Shown here one piece after another: positions 45,501 through 53,600 of a stretch of DNA of 64,000 nt. Source of the DNA: Lactobacillus sp. UCMA15818 (GTDB lineage: Bacteria; Bacillota; Bacilli; Lactobacillales; Lactobacillaceae). The notes under the pieces are model-generated. The model was not told the DNA's origin, made no database searches, and saw only the letters and a list, made by a program, of their open reading frames with translations. The stretch's first letter is position 1, and each line of letters starts with the position of its first letter. Made by a program: the position numbers and the translations under genes. The stretch is from positions 1 through 64,000 of the forward strand of contig NZ_VJYB01000005.1 in the NCBI RefSeq assembly GCF_030400225.1. Reading direction: 5' to 3'.

Positions 45501-46658
45501 ATGAAAAACAAGAATCTGCAATTATTAATTCCCGCTGATATTAGCGAAAAACTAGATCTTAAAGCTGATGACAAAGCCATCCTCAGTATTCGCAACAACA
45601 AGTTAATTGTTCAATTCCAAGAGAATCAATTGCCTACTGCTAAGAATTCTTTTATCTGGCCAATTATTATTGCGTTGTTTACAAGTCTTAGCTTCTATAT
45701 TTATTGTATTGGCCAAAATATCCAGTCTATTAAGTTGGTTGGCAACTCCTCATTAGCCACTATTATCATCATACTGGGTGCAATTATTGGCACAATTCTC
45801 TTTACCTTCTTCTTCATCATTGATCGTAAGAATCCACATAACGAGTTTGCAAAAAATGTCTACTGGCGTAATTTTCCAGTGATTGTAATCTCCTTTGCCT
45901 TAATTCTTGCACTCAGTCTCGTTAGTGCAATGTGGCTGCTGGGTGTTTTATTCAAAGGTGTGCTGTTTGACAACTTTACTGCCAGTATTATCCTTTTTGT
46001 ATTCTGCACCCTCATCAATCTTGGCATGATTCACTTTGCATTGATCATTAATGGCAATTTACTCTCGACGGTCTTAACACTTGTAATCATAATTGGGGTC
46101 GTAACCTCAATGGCCGTCAATAATAGCCGTTACTGGTGGCAGCATAATCTCAGCTTTTTGGGGACTAACAAAGCTTCAAGTGGATGGCAATTTAATGCAA
46201 CTCTTATCCTTTCTGCACTCTTGATGCTGGCACTGATTGATTATTTATTTGTAAGCTTACATAATACCTATGCTCACACTTGGAAGCTCTGGCTCTTACG
46301 TATCTTATTGACAATGGTTGCCATTAATCTCGGGCTAGTTGGAGTCTTTCCTAATGATGCCTCTTTCCATATACTGCACGATCATGTAGCACTTTTCTTA
46401 ATTTACTTCGTACTAGCCTTAATCATTGGCATACGCTGGCTATTACCTGAAATAACGAGAGAGTTTATGCTCCTCTCATATGCCGTTGGTGTATCCTTAG
46501 TAATCTCGGAATTTCTATTTCGGATTGTCGGATATTTTTCTCTAACTGCATTTGAAATTATTTCTTTCATGCTTGCGTTTGGCTGGCTATTATTGGTATT
46601 CAACTATATTGAAGGTCTGATAGATGATGACACTCAGAGTTATATTCGTCTTGAATAA
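45501..46658 (+). CDS. DUF998-like multi-pass membrane protein with AbrB-like N-terminus
   Basis: A 385-residue protein. The first 40 residues (LLIPADISEKLDLKADDKAILSIRNNKLIVQF) look like a SpoVT/AbrB beta-barrel domain. About nine hydrophobic segments follow, with YWRNFPVIVISFALILALS, RYWWQHNLSFLGTNKASSGWQFNATLILSAL and FHILHDHVALFLIYF, the pattern of the DUF998 family. GGAGG stands six bases before ATG 45501, and a TTGGTATAATGT promoter element precedes it. Function unknown; such fusions are common in lactobacilli. A dispersed repeat lies at its 3' end. Confidence 0.8.
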   Translation: MKNKNLQLLIPADISEKLDLKADDKAILSIRNNKLIVQFQENQLPTAKNSFIWPIIIALFTSLSFYIYCIGQNIQSIKLVGNSSLATIIIILGAIIGTILFTFFFIIDRKNPHNEFAKNVYWRNFPVIVISFALILALSLVSAMWLLGVLFKGVLFDNFTASIILFVFCTLINLGMIHFALIINGNLLSTVLTLVIIIGVVTSMAVNNSRYWWQHNLSFLGTNKASSGWQFNATLILSALLMLALIDYLFVSLHNTYAHTWKLWLLRILLTMVAINLGLVGVFPNDASFHILHDHVALFLIYFVLALIIGIRWLLPEITREFMLLSYAVGVSLVISEFLFRIVGYFSLTAFEIISFMLAFGWLLLVFNYIEGLIDDDTQSYIRLE

Positions 46659-46681
46659 ATACTTTTAACTTAATAGTCAAA

Positions 46682-46828
46682 AATGGGGTTGTGCCAAAAT
46701 ATCTATATGGCATAACCCCTTTATTACATATGAATGTACCTTTTACATCAAAACTTCCCGTCTAATTTTGTGTTATTCATAACAAAGTAAACTGCTATCT
46801 TCGTAATCCCACTTTTATATCTGAACTT
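46682..46828 (+). repeat. Dispersed intergenic repeat, copy d (diverged)
   Basis: Begins with a hairpin GGGGTTGTGCCA/TGGCATAACCCC (46685-46719) and continues with CGTCTAATTTTGTGTTATTCATAACAAAGTAAACTGCTATCTTCGTAAT, homologous to the palindrome of copy e but with many changes. Between convergent genes. Confidence 0.6.
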
Positions 46829-46869
46829 GACTGATTATATCCGTCCTATTTTATAATTTACTTATTCCT

Positions 46870-47034
46870 CTATCTTTGCAAATCCTTAGGGTCAACAAAA
46901 AATTTAACTTCACCGGTATCAACATCAACTTTTGCCATTACATCTACTGTCTTTGACATAAGCGGGCCTTTCCCAGTTATTAATTTTAGTTGATTAGTTC
47001 CGTAGGTTGCTGTTTTAAAAATCTTTTCAGTCAT
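46870..47034 (-). CDS. Small protein, 54 residues, unknown
   Basis: AAAGGAG lies 7 bases before the ATG at 47034. The protein begins MTEKIFKTATYGTNQLKLI and ends with VDVDTGEVKFFVDPKDLQR. It is charged, with short beta-like stretches, and has no signal peptide. It is too short to be kept by most length filters but the ribosome binding site and balanced composition support it. It ends an apparent unit with the S66 peptidase, whose stop is only 24 bases from... its own start lies 24 bases downstream of that gene's end. Function unknown. Confidence 0.6.
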   Translation of the reverse strand: MTEKIFKTATYGTNQLKLITGKGPLMSKTVDVMAKVDVDTGEVKFFVDPKDLQR

Positions 47035-47058
47035 CAAAATTCTCCTTTATTGCTAATT

Positions 47059-48027
47059 TTAATAGTTTATAAATTCCACACTCATTGTTTCTGCATCAAT
47101 TCTCACATGTGTCCCCAGTGGCGTGGTCATCATTGGAACAGTATGTGAACTATCGTAATCATAAATAATTGGTAATTGTTTGCTACCTAGCACTTCTTGT
47201 AAAATATCAATTGGTTTTTTACCACTACCTTCATCATCAAAAAGAGCATGTTTACCCAATACAATCCCCTTAATGTTATCAAAAATTCCGGCTAACTTAA
47301 GCATTGCAAAATTTTTTTCAACAATTGAAGCATCTTTTTCAGAATCTTCAATCAATAAAATATCATCCTGGGTGAAGTTCGGAAAATATTCAGAGGCAAT
47401 CAAACCGTACATCGTGTTAAGATTGCCCCCAATAATTCTCCCTTCTAAAACTGACTTTTTTATATAATGCCACTTATTGACAGTTACGGTCTTTTCATGC
47501 TCAAAGTTCTCCCAATTTATTTTCTCATCGGTCCAATAATTAGGTGCTTGTAATATGATTCTCGCATCATTTTCTAAATTAACAACTTTTTTAAAATAAT
47601 CCCATGTCTTCTCAACAAATGGTGTCCATTCACCAAAGGAAGAAACAAGAGCTGGCCCATATAAAACTCGACACTGAGGTACCTTAGTTGCCACCGCTAA
47701 CAATAACGCTGTTGTATCTGAATAGCCAACAAAGGTCTTAGGATGCTCTGCCAGGTACCCATAATCAATATATGGCAATACAGCATTGGTATTTGTTCCC
47801 CCAATTGTTGCCATGATAATCTCAACTTCAGGATTATGAATCAGTTCATTAATTTCTTGTGCACGCTCAATAATACTGCCAGAACGATATCCATCTATCT
47901 TTCCTATGAGACTACCTGGTATCAATTTAACGCCATTTTCTTTCAAAAATTTTTGAGCACGTTCAAATCTTTTAGGTGACAAAACAGTTATTGGTGTGGA
48001 ACTTGTATAAAAACCGATATTTATCAT
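47059..48027 (-). CDS. S66 family serine peptidase (MccF/LD-carboxypeptidase)
   Basis: A 322-residue cytoplasmic peptidase. The nucleophile is Ser103 in TFVGYSDTTALL. The second half has LLIEDSEKDASIVEKNFAML (family Glu) and GIVLGKHALFDD, and a late His in SSHTVPMMTTPLGTHV. Its length and the IMATIGGTNTNAVLPYIDY run favour the MccF branch, which cleaves microcin-like peptide-nucleotides, over LdcA, which trims murein tetrapeptides. AAGGAGG precedes ATG by 4 bases. It and the 101-residue gene upstream are on the same strand. Confidence 0.88.
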   Translation of the reverse strand: MINIGFYTSSTPITVLSPKRFERAQKFLKENGVKLIPGSLIGKIDGYRSGSIIERAQEINELIHNPEVEIIMATIGGTNTNAVLPYIDYGYLAEHPKTFVGYSDTTALLLAVATKVPQCRVLYGPALVSSFGEWTPFVEKTWDYFKKVVNLENDARIILQAPNYWTDEKINWENFEHEKTVTVNKWHYIKKSVLEGRIIGGNLNTMYGLIASEYFPNFTQDDILLIEDSEKDASIVEKNFAMLKLAGIFDNIKGIVLGKHALFDDEGSGKKPIDILQEVLGSKQLPIIYDYDSSHTVPMMTTPLGTHVRIDAETMSVEFINY

Positions 48028-48073
48028 ATTACCTCCTTAAAATTAGATTGGCTAAATCAATCCGACAACTAAA

Positions 48074-48379
48074 CTAATTTTCTTCAGACTGCTGAAGAGA
48101 GACACCATCAAACATTGCTGCCAGTTCGTCATTATTGAACAAACTGCCTTGTTTTATAGTTAATGCAAGCGGTAGTATTTTAGTGCCTAATAAATCAACT
48201 ATTTTTTGAATCTTTGGATTTGTGGGCTCAATTACTCCTTTTTTTGAAACTTTATATAAGAAAAGATTTCGATTGCTATTTCGCTTTCCCAAACTTTTCT
48301 TGTGTTCATTTAAATAATTAAACGTTTCCACTTCTTTGCCATGATCTGAATCTTTAACTATGTATATAATATCAGTCAT
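48074..48379 (-). CDS. Hypothetical 101-residue protein
   Basis: Starts at ATG 48379 with AGGAGGG eight bases upstream, a very strong site. The protein is soluble: TDIIYIVKDSDHGKEVETFNYL at the N-terminus and KIQKIVDLLGTKILPLALTIKQGSLFNNDELAAMFDG toward the end. The pattern of beta-alpha-beta with a late LPLALTIKQG strand recalls thioredoxin-fold ArsD-like proteins, but it has no cysteine, so I do not assign that function. Probably in a unit with the S66 peptidase gene 46 bases downstream. Confidence 0.62.
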   Translation of the reverse strand: MTDIIYIVKDSDHGKEVETFNYLNEHKKSLGKRNSNRNLFLYKVSKKGVIEPTNPKIQKIVDLLGTKILPLALTIKQGSLFNNDELAAMFDGVSLQQSEEN

Positions 48380-48640
48380 TTACTAGACCCTCCTGTATTT
48401 ATATCTGACATTTTTCTCAATTTGTTGAATATTTACTACAGAAAATACTGACTCTGAATTCATTAGTTTCCAAATTCTTGCATATCTCTATTCATAACTA
48501 CTATTATATATTAGAATAATATTATACATGGCGAAATTCTTTAAGTAATGACCAAGTTGGTTTAAAAATACTGACAAATATTTTAACTTGTGCAACTAAC
48601 AAGTATCTCTTCGCCCTATAAGGAGACAATATTAAACATT

Positions 48641-49414
48641 ATGAAACCTAAAACTTATCCTAGTAAACGTACACGTTCACAGCATACATATACATTTTAC
48701 AAAGAACGCCGAACTGATCCTGCGTGGCGTGAAGATTACCTCAGAGTTAGGTCTATCCGACAACGCACGTTTATTATCGAAATTGCACTTGGAATTATTT
48801 TTATTTTTGCAGGAATCTTAATTTTTAACGAGTCGCAAAAACAAATTACACGTAACTCAAATAATTATGCTGCAAATTCATCGCAGACAACCACTCAAGA
48901 TAGCAGTTCAAGCAGCATGTCCAAAGCCTCAAAAAGCGAGGCTAGTTCGGTCAACTCAGTCACACAATCAACAACCATTACTAATTATTCACACTATAAT
49001 AAATATTCTGGAAAATACATAGGTTATGCTAATTCATATACTTTAGATTTTAAAAAAGGAACACTAACTACAGATGACACGAATCAAACACAAGTTTATT
49101 ACTTCAAACAAGTTATCCTGCATCCCGACGATAGCCTAGTAATTAACGTTCACAGCACAGCTTTACAAAGTATTCCCAGTTATTTGAGTATTCTTTTAGT
49201 ACCTGCAAATAAAAGGATTACAAAAAACTGGCAAACAGGTTCCAGCCTTGAGGATACTACTGACGACTCGACAAATCGCCTAAGTTTGGCAACCTCTGAT
49301 AATAATGGTAAAACCTACAATATGAGTCCTGCTTATAATGCATTTTCTGAGAATAGTACTTCCGGTTCAAGCAGTTCTTCTAGTTACTCAACAATTTTCG
49401 CAACTACAAATTAA
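48641..49414 (+). CDS. Membrane-anchored Ser/Thr-rich protein
   Basis: A 257-residue single-pass protein. A basic cytoplasmic part (KERRTDPAWREDYLRVRSIRQR) precedes a transmembrane helix (FIIEIALGIIFIFAGILIF), then a Ser-rich spacer (SSSSSMSKASKSEASSVNS) and an outer beta-rich domain (YSGKYIGYANSYTLDFKKGTLTTDDT) with a final Ser-rich tail. No LPXTG motif. The AAGGAG site is 15 bases before ATG 48641, which is long. I do not recognise the family. The 261 bases before it (48380-48640) hold only A/T-rich sequence with no clear feature. Confidence 0.7.
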   Translation: MKPKTYPSKRTRSQHTYTFYKERRTDPAWREDYLRVRSIRQRTFIIEIALGIIFIFAGILIFNESQKQITRNSNNYAANSSQTTTQDSSSSSMSKASKSEASSVNSVTQSTTITNYSHYNKYSGKYIGYANSYTLDFKKGTLTTDDTNQTQVYYFKQVILHPDDSLVINVHSTALQSIPSYLSILLVPANKRITKNWQTGSSLEDTTDDSTNRLSLATSDNNGKTYNMSPAYNAFSENSTSGSSSSSSYSTIFATTN

Positions 49415-49502
49415 CCAATTATTTCAATTCATTTATTAAAGTTTAGCTCAACAGTATCATTTTGATCTATGTAACTACATGAAATACAGCAAAACCTCCA
49501 CT

Positions 49503-50156
49503 TTATTTCATAATGTACTCAATCATTTTCAGCAGAACTGACTCATTTTGGGCTGCAATCTTAGTCTTTAAGATTTCTTCCTTGGAATAGCCAAATATAT
49601 TACCTTTGATATATCGACTATCTGACTCAACTAGACCATTTAATGTGGCTGCTGTGGTCTCCATGTGAAATTGTAATCCGATTACTTTTTCCTGATAAAC
49701 GAATGCTTGATTTGGACAAGCATCCGAACTGTATAATCTGATCGCCTTATCTGGTAAATCAAAAGTATCACCATGCCAATGAAGCACTTCCAGTTCCGTT
49801 GGTAAAAAAGAATAATCATTCACTTGTTTCTTAACTTCTTTAAACCCAACTTCTTTTCCATTTTTATTTGGGTACACATTCGCTCCTAGGACCTGTGCAA
49901 TTAGTTGTGCACCTAAACAAATCCCTAAGATTGGCTTTTGCAAAACAATAACTTCCGCAATTAACTTTTTCTCGGCAATAAGCCAGTCATAGTTATCATG
50001 GACTCCCATCGGTCCACCTAAAATAATCAATAGTTCAACATCTGCCGCCTTCGGAAGCGAATAGTCTCCCTCGTACATCTTAATTATTTTTGCATTTAGT
50101 TGCTCTAAAATACCCGGCTTTTCAAATGGAACATGCTGTAAAATATATTTTCCCAC
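49503..50156 (-). CDS. Class I glutamine amidotransferase-like protein
   Basis: A 217-residue stand-alone GATase1 domain. The nucleophile is Cys80 in LGICLGAQLIAQ, preceded by LIILGGPMGVHDNYDWL, and the His-Glu pair is in IGLQFHMET. It resembles GMP-synthase-like and gamma-glutamyl-type members acting on peptides or purines. The start is GTG at 50156, with AAGGAG eight bases before it. The downstream HIT remnant and kinase genes read in the same direction. The specific acceptor is not predictable. Confidence 0.83.
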   Translation of the reverse strand: MGKYILQHVPFEKPGILEQLNAKIIKMYEGDYSLPKAADVELLIILGGPMGVHDNYDWLIAEKKLIAEVIVLQKPILGICLGAQLIAQVLGANVYPNKNGKEVGFKEVKKQVNDYSFLPTELEVLHWHGDTFDLPDKAIRLYSSDACPNQAFVYQEKVIGLQFHMETTAATLNGLVESDSRYIKGNIFGYSKEEILKTKIAAQNESVLLKMIEYIMK

Positions 50157-50189
50157 AGTTAATTCTCCTTTCTGGTCTTACTAACCACA

Positions 50190-50714
50190 TCATTTTTCTT
50201 GCCCTTTTGGCAATAGCTTTCTAATCCCCCCAGCAGGATGAAGATCATCTCCAATATACCTTGGGGCTAAGCCAAAAGTTAAAGTTTGATGTAACCTCTA
50301 TTTATTCCATATAAACGTGTTTCATAAGTCAAAATCCTCCGTCTAACTTCGAATTACTCATAGCAAAGTACTCGCTATGTTCGTAATTTCGAGTTAGTAC
50401 TCAAATTTTCCCAACTTATATCACACTCCCTGACCTCCATACTTACCAACATTAACACCGATATTGTAACCATCAGGCGCAAATTGATGATCCAATAATT
50501 CTTTCCCGCTATGTATTAACTTATTTATTGCCAATAATTCCTCTTCACTTAAATCAAAATAGTTTGTCCGATGTTGCTTAGGAATAATTAAAAGGTGTCC
50601 CTTACTTACGGGGTGGGTATCCTTGAATCCAACCGCCAAATCATTTTCTAAAATAATTGCTAGCTGTTCCCACTGGCAAAAAACACAAGATAAACTTCTC
50701 ATTTTTTTCTTCAT
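50190..50714 (-). pseudogene. HIT family hydrolase disrupted by a dispersed repeat
   Basis: The first part is a histidine-triad protein: CVFCQWEQLAIILEN, HPVSKGHLLIIPKQHR and DGYNIGVNVGKYGGQ, at which point it runs into the repeat (GGAGTGTGA) and stops. After the repeat, the reading PRYIGDDLHPAGGIRKLLPKGQEK and TGA (50190) is the family's C-terminal end. The HxHxH catalytic block between GQ and PRY is missing. So the repeat at 50262-50431 inserted in the gene and removed about 30 bases, giving a dead protein. HIT proteins hydrolyse nucleoside phosphoramidates and dinucleotides. Confidence 0.83.
50262..50431 (+). repeat. Dispersed intergenic repeat, copy e (full length, reference copy)
   Basis: From 50262 the copy holds a decayed hairpin (GGCTAAGCCAAAAGTT...GATGTAACC), TTTATTCCATATAAACGTGT, CATAAGTCAAAA, the palindrome CGTCTAACTTCGAATTACTCATAGC (50339-50363) pairing imperfectly with GCTATGTTCGTAATTTCGAG (50374-50393), then AAATTTTCCC and CTTATATCACACTCCC. 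It lies inside the HIT gene, which gives both junctions and a length of about 170 bases. Confidence 0.85.
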
Positions 50715-50727
50715 CTCCCTATGATAT

Positions 50728-51258
50728 TCAGACGACTTCATCCTCAATTTTTATTAAATTCACAATTTTTTCCTTATCTGCTTGCTTTTTAACGATCACT
50801 AGGTCGCTTTGATTGGTTCTATTAGCTTTAATTAATTCAAAAACCTTTTTCTCATCATAGGAGAGGACAAACTTCAAGAACTTCCAATATTCGTAATCAA
50901 AATGTTCACTGAATTGGTTTGGCATTTCTGGCCGCGTTTTATTATTTATCCTAAATAATATTGAACGTTTGATAATTCGCCAGATAGCTCTAAACTTATT
51001 TATCTTCAACCATATAATGGTGTCTGCTTGTCGAAGGCGTAAATTCATTGTTGATTGATAATTTCCCTCTATAATCCAATTATTTTGTTGCATAAAATTA
51101 ATTTGTTTTTGGATAAACCATTTTTTCGCATCAGCTGAGTAATTTGTTTGATGCCATAAACTATCAAGCTGCAATAACGGATAATCCAGCTGTGTCGCAA
51201 TCTGCTTAGCCAAGGTGGACTTACCACTGCCGCAATTTCCAATAATTATTATTTTCAT
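50728..51258 (-). CDS. P-loop kinase-like protein (adenylate-kinase fold)
   Basis: A 176-residue P-loop protein: Walker A GNCGSGKST at 7-15, LLQLDSLWH, a Walker B-like WIIEGNYQ and a LID-like NRTNQSD region. It resembles the FlaR/DNA topology modulation group of adenylate-kinase-fold proteins. The ATG at 51258 has AAGGAGGA seven bases upstream; a 45-codon upstream frame overlaps the MetE-like gene and terminator. Its stop overlaps the start region of the HIT gene, so the two were an operon before the HIT gene broke. Confidence 0.78.
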   Translation of the reverse strand: MKIIIIGNCGSGKSTLAKQIATQLDYPLLQLDSLWHQTNYSADAKKWFIQKQINFMQQNNWIIEGNYQSTMNLRLRQADTIIWLKINKFRAIWRIIKRSILFRINNKTRPEMPNQFSEHFDYEYWKFLKFVLSYDEKKVFELIKANRTNQSDLVIVKKQADKEKIVNLIKIEDEVV

Positions 51259-51315
51259 CAGTTCCTCCTTTCGCATGTATATTTTTATATTATAATCTAT
51301 TTCTTTATCTACAAC

Positions 51316-51353
51316 AAAAAACAAGAACCCTCCAAAAATTGGTTGAGTTCCTG
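51316..51353 (-). terminator. Terminator after the MetE-like gene
   Basis: On the minus strand CAGGAACTC (51353-51345) pairs with GGGTTCTTG (51330-51322), followed by six T. It lies close to the MetE-like stop at 51369. Confidence 0.75.
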
Positions 51354-51368
51354 CCCTTTTTATTACGT

Positions 51369-52532
51369 TTAATCGACCGCTGCTGTACTCCAAAAATTCT
51401 TAGCAATTTCTTGACCTTGTGTAATCTTGGCCCATTGTTGTGAAATCGTCAGCTCATTACCTGAGTCGCATGATGCAAAACCACATTGATGTGAAATAAA
51501 TAGACGCTCCTTAGGGATAATTTGACTAGCTTTATCCAATAAACGGTAGACACGCTTCTCATCATCCAACGTATTAGTTTTACTTGAAAGTAATCCTAAA
51601 ACGACCTCAACATTCGGTTTGTTACGCAAGACTTCAAGTGCTGAAATATCCCCTGCACGATCATCATCCCATTCTAAGAAGAAACGGTCATAATGTTGAT
51701 CACGTAAGAACTTCTCAGCAATCGCCTTATAGGAACCACCCGCAGCATGGCGACTCTCATAGTTACCACGACAATTATGTGTCCAGATTTTCAAGCCTAA
51801 CTTGTGACCGTAATCAACAACCGTATTATTGATTGCAACAAATTCGTCTGCTAAGTCCTCTAGTCCTTGTGTCCCATCAGTGAAAAAACTACTTTCATTA
51901 TCATCAGCAAAAAGTTCCCACAAGCAATCATCAAATTGGACAATCTCTCCTCCAGCCTCTTTATAATCAGCTAGAAATTCCTTGTAGGCCTTAATTACCC
52001 CATCTTTTAACTCATCTTTTGTTTTATAAACTTGGTTCTCCCCAAAGAGCCCATCAAAGACTGTTAATTCAGTAACTGCATGTGCTGCTCCCCAGACAGT
52101 AGTCTTAACTGTTCTTCCCTGTGCTTGTTCCTTGATTTCTTTGAAAATATCAATAAAATGATGATTTTTACCAGATAAAGGTCCAGTAATCTTGATGCCA
52201 ATGTCTTTACGGGTCTCAAAAATACTGTCATCATGATCCTTAAACGTGTAACCATGATCGGCAATATATCGTTCAATTCCTTTGAATCCCCACAGAAAGT
52301 CAAGATGCCACATTGATTTTGAATATTCTCCGTCAGTAATCACACTCAAATTATGTTCAATTTGAGACTGGATAATTTTGCTGATTGCCTTAGATTCTGT
52401 TTCTTTATAACCTGGGAAATCATTATAAAATGGATACTTTATATCATCCCGATGTTCGATTTTATTCTTATATGCAAGTAATTCTGGTGTACGTAGTAGT
52501 GAACCAACTAATTGAAACTTATCAACTGTCAT
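51369..52532 (-). CDS. MetE-like cobalamin-independent methionine synthase family protein
   Basis: A 387-residue protein similar to the C-terminal catalytic domain of MetE and to Bacillus YxjG/YxjH. The zinc-ligand region is visible as THNCRGNY and LFISHQCGFASCDSG with the Glu in FLEWDDDRAG. Without the N-terminal MetE half it cannot be assumed to use methyltetrahydrofolate triglutamate; relatives are thought to transfer methyl groups to homocysteine from another donor. AGGAGG precedes the start. It is divergent from a LysR-family gene, its likely regulator. Confidence 0.85.
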   Translation of the reverse strand: MTVDKFQLVGSLLRTPELLAYKNKIEHRDDIKYPFYNDFPGYKETESKAISKIIQSQIEHNLSVITDGEYSKSMWHLDFLWGFKGIERYIADHGYTFKDHDDSIFETRKDIGIKITGPLSGKNHHFIDIFKEIKEQAQGRTVKTTVWGAAHAVTELTVFDGLFGENQVYKTKDELKDGVIKAYKEFLADYKEAGGEIVQFDDCLWELFADDNESSFFTDGTQGLEDLADEFVAINNTVVDYGHKLGLKIWTHNCRGNYESRHAAGGSYKAIAEKFLRDQHYDRFFLEWDDDRAGDISALEVLRNKPNVEVVLGLLSSKTNTLDDEKRVYRLLDKASQIIPKERLFISHQCGFASCDSGNELTISQQWAKITQGQEIAKNFWSTAAVD

Positions 52533-52614
52533 TTTTTATTCCTCCTGCTTTCTTTCTGTTGAGTACAGTGTAACAAAGATATTCAGTGTTAGATAATACT
52601 TGTTTATTTAATGA

Positions 52615-52633
52615 TATAATAGGTATTACCTAT
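52615..52633 (+). promoter_or_regulatory. Operator palindrome and -10 box of the LysR gene
   Basis: ATAGGTA-T-TACCTAT (52619-52633) is a perfect 7-1-7 palindrome that fits the LysR T-N11-A pattern. TATAAT (52615-52620) overlaps its left edge. It lies between the divergent lysR and metE-like genes, so it may control both. Confidence 0.65.
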
Positions 52634-52650
52634 AATAGAGGAGGAACTCC

Positions 52651-53577
52651 ATGAGAATCCAACAACTACATTATCTTGAGAAAATTGCTGAGACAGGATC
52701 AATGAATGAGGCAGCTAAACTGCTCTTCATCAGCCAGCCTTCACTCTCACAAGCAATGAAGGAACTCGAAAAAGAATATAAAATTCAACTTTTTTATCGT
52801 AGTAAGCTGGGCATCACATTGACTGCTGAAGGGCGCGAATTCATCAACTATTCACGTAGTGTCTTAGATCAGGTCAACTTACTAAATGAACGTTTTGGTA
52901 AGGAAGCCGTTCGTAAACAAGTCTTCAGTGTTTCTGGTCAGCACTATGCATTTGTTGTGCATGCATTTGTTGAACTAGTTAAAAAGCTTGGAGAAGATGA
53001 GTATAACTTTACACTTCGCGAAACACAAACAGAGAATGTTTTAAATGATATTCAAACTTTCAGAAGCGAGCTTGGTGTAATCTATCTGAATAATTTCAAC
53101 AAGACAGTTCTAATGCGACTAATTTCTGAAAAAAGTCTTGAATTTATTCCATTATTCATTGCTCATCCCCATGTATTCGTTGGACGCGACAATCCGTTAA
53201 CTAATAAAAAAAGGATCACACTTACTGATCTTGAAGACTACACGTATCTTTCCTATGAGCAAGGTGATACCAACTCATTTTATTTCTCCGAAGAAATTCT
53301 TAGCACATTGCAGCATAGAAAATGGATTCAAATCAGTGATCGTGCAACGATTTTTAATCTGATGGTTGGACTCAACGGATATACAATCAGTTCCGGAATC
53401 ATCAGTAGTGAGCTCAATGATGAAAAGATTGTCGCAATTCCGCTAGATGTACCCGACAGAATGACTCTTGGATATCTTAAAAACAAAAAAATTGAACTCA
53501 GTGATACAGCTAAAAATTATTTAGATTTATTAAAGCAGCATATTCGCGGATATGGTTTTGAAATTATTGGAGAATAG
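52651..53577 (+). CDS. LysR family transcriptional regulator
   Basis: A 308-residue LysR protein. The winged HTH is at 1-60 (YLEKIAETGSMNEAAKLLFISQPSLSQAMKELE) and the effector domain follows, with LGVIYLNNF and YLSYEQGDTNSF typical for the sulphur-related CysR/MetR/CmbR-like group. GAGGAACTCC precedes the ATG. Divergent from the MetE-like gene, with a palindrome between, so I infer control of methionine or sulphur metabolism. Confidence 0.9.
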   Translation: MRIQQLHYLEKIAETGSMNEAAKLLFISQPSLSQAMKELEKEYKIQLFYRSKLGITLTAEGREFINYSRSVLDQVNLLNERFGKEAVRKQVFSVSGQHYAFVVHAFVELVKKLGEDEYNFTLRETQTENVLNDIQTFRSELGVIYLNNFNKTVLMRLISEKSLEFIPLFIAHPHVFVGRDNPLTNKKRITLTDLEDYTYLSYEQGDTNSFYFSEEILSTLQHRKWIQISDRATIFNLMVGLNGYTISSGIISSELNDEKIVAIPLDVPDRMTLGYLKNKKIELSDTAKNYLDLLKQHIRGYGFEIIGE

Positions 53578-53600
53578 ATATAAGTTGTACACGCCCATTC

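Noticed and set aside
48074..48379. ArsD-like arsenic metallochaperone
   Set aside because: The fold pattern is suggestive but the protein has no cysteine, and no arsenic genes are nearby.
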